From: Raffaelea ambrosiae
Taxonomy: Eukaryota; Ascomycota; Sordariomycetes; Ophiostomatales; Ophiostomataceae
DNA length: 64,000 bases
Direction of reading: 5' to 3'
NCBI GenBank assembly: GCA_002778195.1
Contig: PCDI01000005.1
Location: forward strand, 1,471,427 to 1,535,426
Shown: in pieces, positions 59,801 through 64,000 of the stretch
Numbering within the stretch: the stretch's first letter is position 1
Layout of the letters: the number at the start of each line of letters is the position of its first letter
Notes under the pieces: generated by a model
Seen by the model: the letters and a program-made list of their open reading frames with translations, nothing else
Databases searched by the model: none
Told to the model about the DNA's origin: nothing
Translations under genes and position numbers: made by a program

Positions 59801-60890
59801 GCTGATTCTGGGGTCTCTGGCGCAGCCGCGCAAGCTGACGATCCGCGGATCGGACGGGCGGCTGTACGACATTCTGCTGAAGCCCAAGGACGACATGCGG
59901 ACGGACCAGCGGATCATGGAGGTCAACGCGCAGATCAACCAAGCGCTGCGCAAGGACACGGAGGCGATGCGGCGGCAGCTGTCGGTGCGGACGTACGCGG
60001 TGACGCCGCTCAACGAGGACTGCGGCATCATCGAGTGGGTGCTGGGACTCAAGACGCTGCGCGAGCTCGTGCGGCCCTACTACGAGCTGCGGCGCAGCCA
60101 GGTGCACCCGCGGCCGCCGGACCCCATGGAGATTGTCAAGATGCTGGGCGAGGCGGGCACGCCGAGCCGGCGGGCGCGCGTGTTTACGACGCAGATCCTG
60201 CCGGCGTTCCCGCCGGTACTGCAAGAATGGTTCATGCGGCGGTATCCGTATCCGGCGGTGTGGTTTGCGGCGCGGCTGCGGTTCACGCGCTCGGCGGCGG
60301 TGATGTCCATGGCGGGCGCGGTGCTGGGTCTGGGCGACCGGCACTGCGAGAACCTCACGATCGACGAGGGCAGCGGCGGCGTGATGCACGTGGACTTCAA
60401 CTGTCTGTTTGAAAAGGGCCGCCTCTTCACGCAGCCCGAGACGGTGCCGTTCCGGCTGACCCAGAACATGCGCGCCGTCATGGGCGTCTGCGACGACCGC
60501 GGGCCGTTTCGCCGCTCGTGCGAGCTCACGCTGCGCATGCTGCGCGAGCAGGAAGAGACGCTGCTGGCCGTGCTCGAGGCCTTCATCCACGACCCGACGC
60601 TGGACCTGCAGGCCGACCCGCGCGGCGGGCAGCAGGGCGCGGCGCACGCAGCCGGAACAACCGGTGCTGGTGGCGGTGGCGGCGGCGGCGGCGGGCGGGC
60701 GAAACCCGCGCCTGTTGTGAAGCTGGATCCGCAGAGCGTGGTCAAGAACATCAAGCGGCGGATCAACGGGCTGCTCTTTGAGGAGACGATCCCGCTGGGT
60801 GTGGAGGGCCAGGCGCTGGAGCTGATCAAGCAGGCGACCGATCCGATGAACCTGTCCGCCATGTACATTGGATGGGCACCGCACTGGTAG
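53890..60890 (+). CDS. mec1: ATR-family checkpoint kinase Mec1 / UvsB / Mus-9
   Basis: A PI3K-related Ser/Thr kinase that senses RPA-coated single-stranded DNA with its Ddc2/ATRIP partner and starts the DNA damage and replication checkpoint. Model: nine exons, 53890-54128, 54228-54632, 54688-54846, 54911-55007, 55070-55564, 55628-55879, 55945-57219, 57309-57783 and 57841-60890; 2148 residues. Every join keeps the frame. A divergent HEAT-repeat N-terminus is followed by a UME-like region (about 890-930, SQNPFGDVLYEALSRATKGQ) and the FAT domain (about 1000-1600). The kinase covers about 1760-2080: LTIRGSDGRLYDILLKPKDD, catalytic GDRHCENLTIDEG (about 1964) and HVDFNCLFEKG in place of DFG. FATC follows (2109-2148), ending MYIGWAPHW, which marks ATR rather than ATM or TOR. 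Gly/Ala/Ser runs were inserted just before the kinase (about 1700-1745) and before FATC. The 3' end is tandemly duplicated. Confidence 0.94.
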
Positions 60891-61157
60891 GGGGGGGGGA
60901 GAATCAGTGATAAGCTGACATTACGAGGAACATGACAAGTCATCAGGCTAGCGGAAACGGGCTGCTCTTTGAGGAGACGATCCCGCTGGGTGTGGAGGGC
61001 CAGGCGCTGGAGCTGATCAAGCAGGCGACCGATCCGATGAACCTGTCCGCCATGTACATTGGATGGGCACCGCACTGGTAGGGGGGGGGGGGGGGGGGGG
61101 AGAATCAGTGATAAGCTGACATTACGAGGAACATGACAAGTCATCAGGCTAGCGGAA
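60765..61157 (+). repeat. Tandem duplication of the MEC1 3' end (FATC codons, stop and 3' flank)
   Basis: The sequence from AACGGGCTGCTC at 60765 to GCTAGCGGAAA is repeated head-to-tail 191 bp downstream, starting at 60956. Copies appear identical over the last 41 codons, the TAG and about 60 bases of flank, except for the G run after the stop: 9 after TAG in copy 1, 19 in copy 2. The first copy completes MEC1; the second lacks the upstream coding context. Confidence 0.95.
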
Positions 61158-64000
61158 AAGGACATCATACAGGGAGAGGTGTTAGCGAGGGGCCACCATG
61201 TTGTGCCAAGACCATTCTATTTTTCATTTTGCTTATTTGCTAGTAATATTCGGGCTGATCTTTCTCGAGTGAGGTTTTTTTATCAGGTCCTCTTTGTTCG
61301 ATCATGGCGGGTATACGCGGAATCTACAGAAGAAGCGGGCGAGGAGAAGAAATAAACTAAATGATGTGTGTTGTTTCAAATGCGTTTTCTTTTTCTCTCT
61401 GATGGATCGTGATCTTGACCTGCGTAGGTAGGGTGTGGGTGTAAGAGAAATAAAAAGAATGTCGTCTTTCACCGCCCACAGCGCATAAGTTTAAGAATAG
61501 ATACGAGCTTCGGGGAGGTGTTCCACCCGGCGTACCTGCTCTGCGCAAAAAAAAGAAGCGCTTCCTTGTTCCAGGCTCATGCATGCACTTGAGCCTGTCG
61601 TCTTTTGTACGCCGTAGACCTGCATACGATAGTCTCTCGGAGTGTTCTCGTTTGTTTGGCACTAGTTAGTATGCTCATAGTGTGTGTGTGTGTGTGTGCG
61701 TGCGCGCGCGCGCGCGCCCTGTGTGTGAATAGCTGCTGTGTACGGGTGCGGGTTATGTAGGTGTTCCTTTCCGGTATGGTTGTGCGACTCCGTCCCGTCG
61801 GACGGGGTCCCTTTTATTTCTTCTCTCTCTCATGCCATCAGTGCGACTTCCTAAATGGGAAGATCGAGACATGGGAAGACGCGGCTGAGAATAGGGACAT
61901 ATCAATGCCGCGATGTGGCCAAAGGGGAGGAGAGAGAGAGACGGAAAGAGACACATAGTTTGAAAGGGGGAGGGACAAAGAACGACGACGGCACACAAAA
62001 GAAAAAGGGACGAAACACGGGGGGGGGCGAAAAGAAAAAGAGGAAGAAAAAAAAGGAACGCCGATAGACGAGGACGACGCAGAAGAGATAAGAAAGGACC
62101 AAGGGAGCACAAGACATACAGAGAAGACGGGGACGAATTGGGGAGCAAAAAGAAAAGAAAAAAGAAAAGAAAAGAAACAAGTATCACAGTAAGCCGAGAC
62201 GAGGCAGCCATGCAAAAAAAGAAAGAAAATGAAAAATGAAAAAGGAGAAAGACGGGACAGATACGGGAGAAGAGAGAGAAAGAAGCAATTCTTCAGATAA
62301 CCGACAGGGCAGAAGCCGAAAAAAAGAAGAGAGAGGAGAGGAGGGGGAAAGAAGAGCCAGCCCTGACCGGGACCGAAACGGCATGCACAAAAAAAGCAAA
62401 ATGAAGCCGACAGCAATACTGGTCGCCATCGTCGTTTTGATGAAAAAAAAAAAATTTTTGTGCGGAAGAAAGATCGAAAAAGAAAAAGAAAAAGAGAAGA
62501 CCCTGGTTTTCAGCCGCGTTACACGACGAGATTGTGTGATGTGTGTGGTTGTTGTTCTCGGGCCGTTGCTATATGTTTCTATATTACTTTTTTCCCTTTC
62601 GCGTCGTTCCTGGTTCATTCTTTGTTGTTCACGAGAAAAGTTCTTCCAGTTTGGTTTGGGGCTCTGCTTCCCGCTTGCCGCTGGATTGCCTGTATTCCTT
62701 TTTTTTCTCTTTTCCCCTCGTCTTCTTCCTTTTCTGCGCATCTTCTGCTGGCAACTGCCGCGTCGCCGTCTTTCCAGCCACCTGGTTTCCCTTCCCTCCT
62801 TTCTGTCGCTACGGTGGTCGCTTCCTCCGGTGTCTCTCATGTATTGTTCTTTTGTGTGTCCGATGCAGCCCAGCCCGCAATGGTAGTAGGCCTAGCCTCG
62901 CTCACCGTACAAGTCGGCATTTCGTTCTTCTCTCCAGTACTTTTTTTTTCTCCTTTGCCTGTTTTGGTTTCGTTGGCTCCTTCGGCCCAGACTTTTACTT
63001 TTTTTTTGGAGCCCTGCCTCTTGTGTCGCCATCCCCGATTGGCATCTTCCAAAGTAGCCCTGCCAGAGCTCGTGTAAGTGCGTCGTCACCCTCTGCAATC
63101 ACTTTTTTTTTTTTGCAAATGGAGAAATCATAGGCAATGCAATGCCTCCTTCACAAACAGGGAGACGGCCCATTGTCCCATTCTCCCGAAACCAAAGGCA
63201 TGGAAAAAAGGGAGAAACAACGTGGAAGTGCATTTCTCTCGCTCTCGCCTCCCCAAGATCATCCATCAAGGGACGCTGCGTGGCCTTTGCATTCCAGGGA
63301 CTCGGAGAAGAGACCGACCATAGCCGGGCAGCTCTTGAGATATGTAGAAAGAAAATCAAAGGCGGGCAGGCCACGAGGACCTTTTTCTCCCCTCTTCTCC
63401 CTGTTCTCCTCCTGTTCCCATTTCTCTCCCTTTTCTCGCTTCGCATACGTCCCTCCCCTTTCTCCGACATTTCTCTGGGGCATCAAAGGGATGGATGGCA
63501 CTTTCTCCCCAAATGGTAGACGCCGTAATAGGCCAAAGAGCCCCCCCCCCCCCCAAACAGACGGGTGAGACATGAACGGACATGCAAAGTGCAGCAGAAG
63601 AACCACGAGAAGAAAGTGAGACATTTCGGTTGGGTGCCCCTTTCCTCCGAACAGGGACCCCGGAGCAGGAAAAAAAAAACACAAAGGGAATGCGTTATTT
63701 GATGTAAATTGATTCCAACGCCTTTTTATCCCTTTGCTGAAATGAAGAGGGGAAAAAGAAGGAAAAACAAACAAGTGTCTCCCCCTTTTATTTTTCCACG
63801 AGCTGTGAGACTGTATGTCAAGCGAGCAACGGAGGAGATGTCTGTGTCTTACACGTGAAAACAGAGACAAAGAGGAGGAGGAATGGGGCCCTTCCTCTGT
63901 GGGGGAATAGATCTTCTTCTGCCGTTTGTTTGCATCTCGAACATGCTCGATAGACGCGTTTGATGAAGCGAGGGATATGGAAGGTCCCCCCCCCGAAGGT
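61158..64000. other. Downstream non-coding region, no credible gene
   Basis: 2.8 kb after MEC1. It holds a TG/CG alternating tract (61680-61717), A/G-rich sequence at 61920-62500, which reads as spurious Lys/Arg/Glu-rich or Phe/Ser-rich frames, T/C-rich sequence at 62580-63120 and homopolymer C at 63541-63554. It may include the promoter of a gene beyond the window. Confidence 0.4.
61680..61717. repeat. (TG)n-(CG)n alternating purine-pyrimidine tract
   Basis: A TG run switching through TGCG to a pure CG run, 38 bases without a break in purine-pyrimidine alternation. Such DNA can adopt Z-form under supercoiling. Confidence 0.85.

Noticed and set aside
59655..61168. Long antisense frames opposite the Mec1 kinase domain
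   Set aside because: His/Arg/Leu-rich compositional shadows of a GC3-rich gene; the plus-strand kinase explains the sequence.
61920..63100. Lys/Arg/Glu-rich and Phe/Ser-rich frames after MEC1
   Set aside because: They follow A/G-rich and T/C-rich composition, have no domain and no splice support.

Overview
The window reads as a stretch of nuclear chromosome from a filamentous ascomycete, most likely a Sordariomycete. The basis is compact genes with short introns (mostly 55-120 nt) that use GTRNGT donors, CTAAC/CTGAC branch points and CAG acceptors; long GC-rich low-complexity insertions in otherwise conserved proteins; pyrimidine-rich leaders; and family members typical of this group (Pal1, a 2EXR protein, a fungal tail-anchored inositol 5-phosphatase). 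The order Ophiostomatales is only a guess. No plasmid, phage, CRISPR array, rRNA gene or intact transposon is visible. The intron joins given here were worked out by hand from frame continuity and splice signals.

Layout. 0-14 kb, all on the minus strand: a membrane-anchored secreted-type orphan (68-1247), acyl-protein thioesterase 1 (3802-5012), a GRAM/TBC/EF-hand Rab-GAP of the Gyp2/Mdr1 type (5790-9575) and glutamine synthetase (11437-13209). 14-28 kb: a 5.1-kb non-coding divergent region, a PKA catalytic subunit on plus (18344-19678), a tail-anchored inositol polyphosphate 5-phosphatase like Inp54 (20954-23224, minus) and casein kinase I (25914-27176, minus) with a probable 5'-UTR intron. 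28-33 kb: about 6 kb with no credible gene. 33-47 kb: a 2EXR-domain gene with an in-frame TAG (33347-35683, minus), Pal1 (39027-41909, plus), a RecA/Rad51-like protein with a degenerate P-loop (43015-44312, plus) and a peroxisomal-type acyl-CoA synthetase (44534-46768, minus). 48-61 kb: choline kinase (48677-52017, minus; an assembly gap falls inside an intron), COX16 (53045-53472, minus) and, diverging from it, the ATR-family checkpoint kinase Mec1/UvsB (53890-60890, plus; nine exons, 2148 residues). 61-64 kb is non-coding as far as I can see.

The genes are mostly housekeeping and signalling genes with no obvious cluster logic: lipid and membrane signalling (APT1, 5-phosphatase, choline kinase, acyl-CoA synthetase), kinases (PKA, CK1, Mec1), trafficking and morphology (Gyp2, Pal1), nitrogen assimilation (glutamine synthetase) and cytochrome oxidase assembly (Cox16).

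I found no convincing new multi-gene system. The best leads are local: a near-identical 191-bp tandem duplication of the Mec1 FATC end; the 2EXR gene split by one in-frame TAG that a 57-nt intron could remove; a Rad51-paralogue-like protein that has lost its Walker A lysine; an orphan anchored protein with a Gly/Tyr-rich tail; and a stop-free 57-nt insertion in APT1 that looks like an intron lacking its AG.
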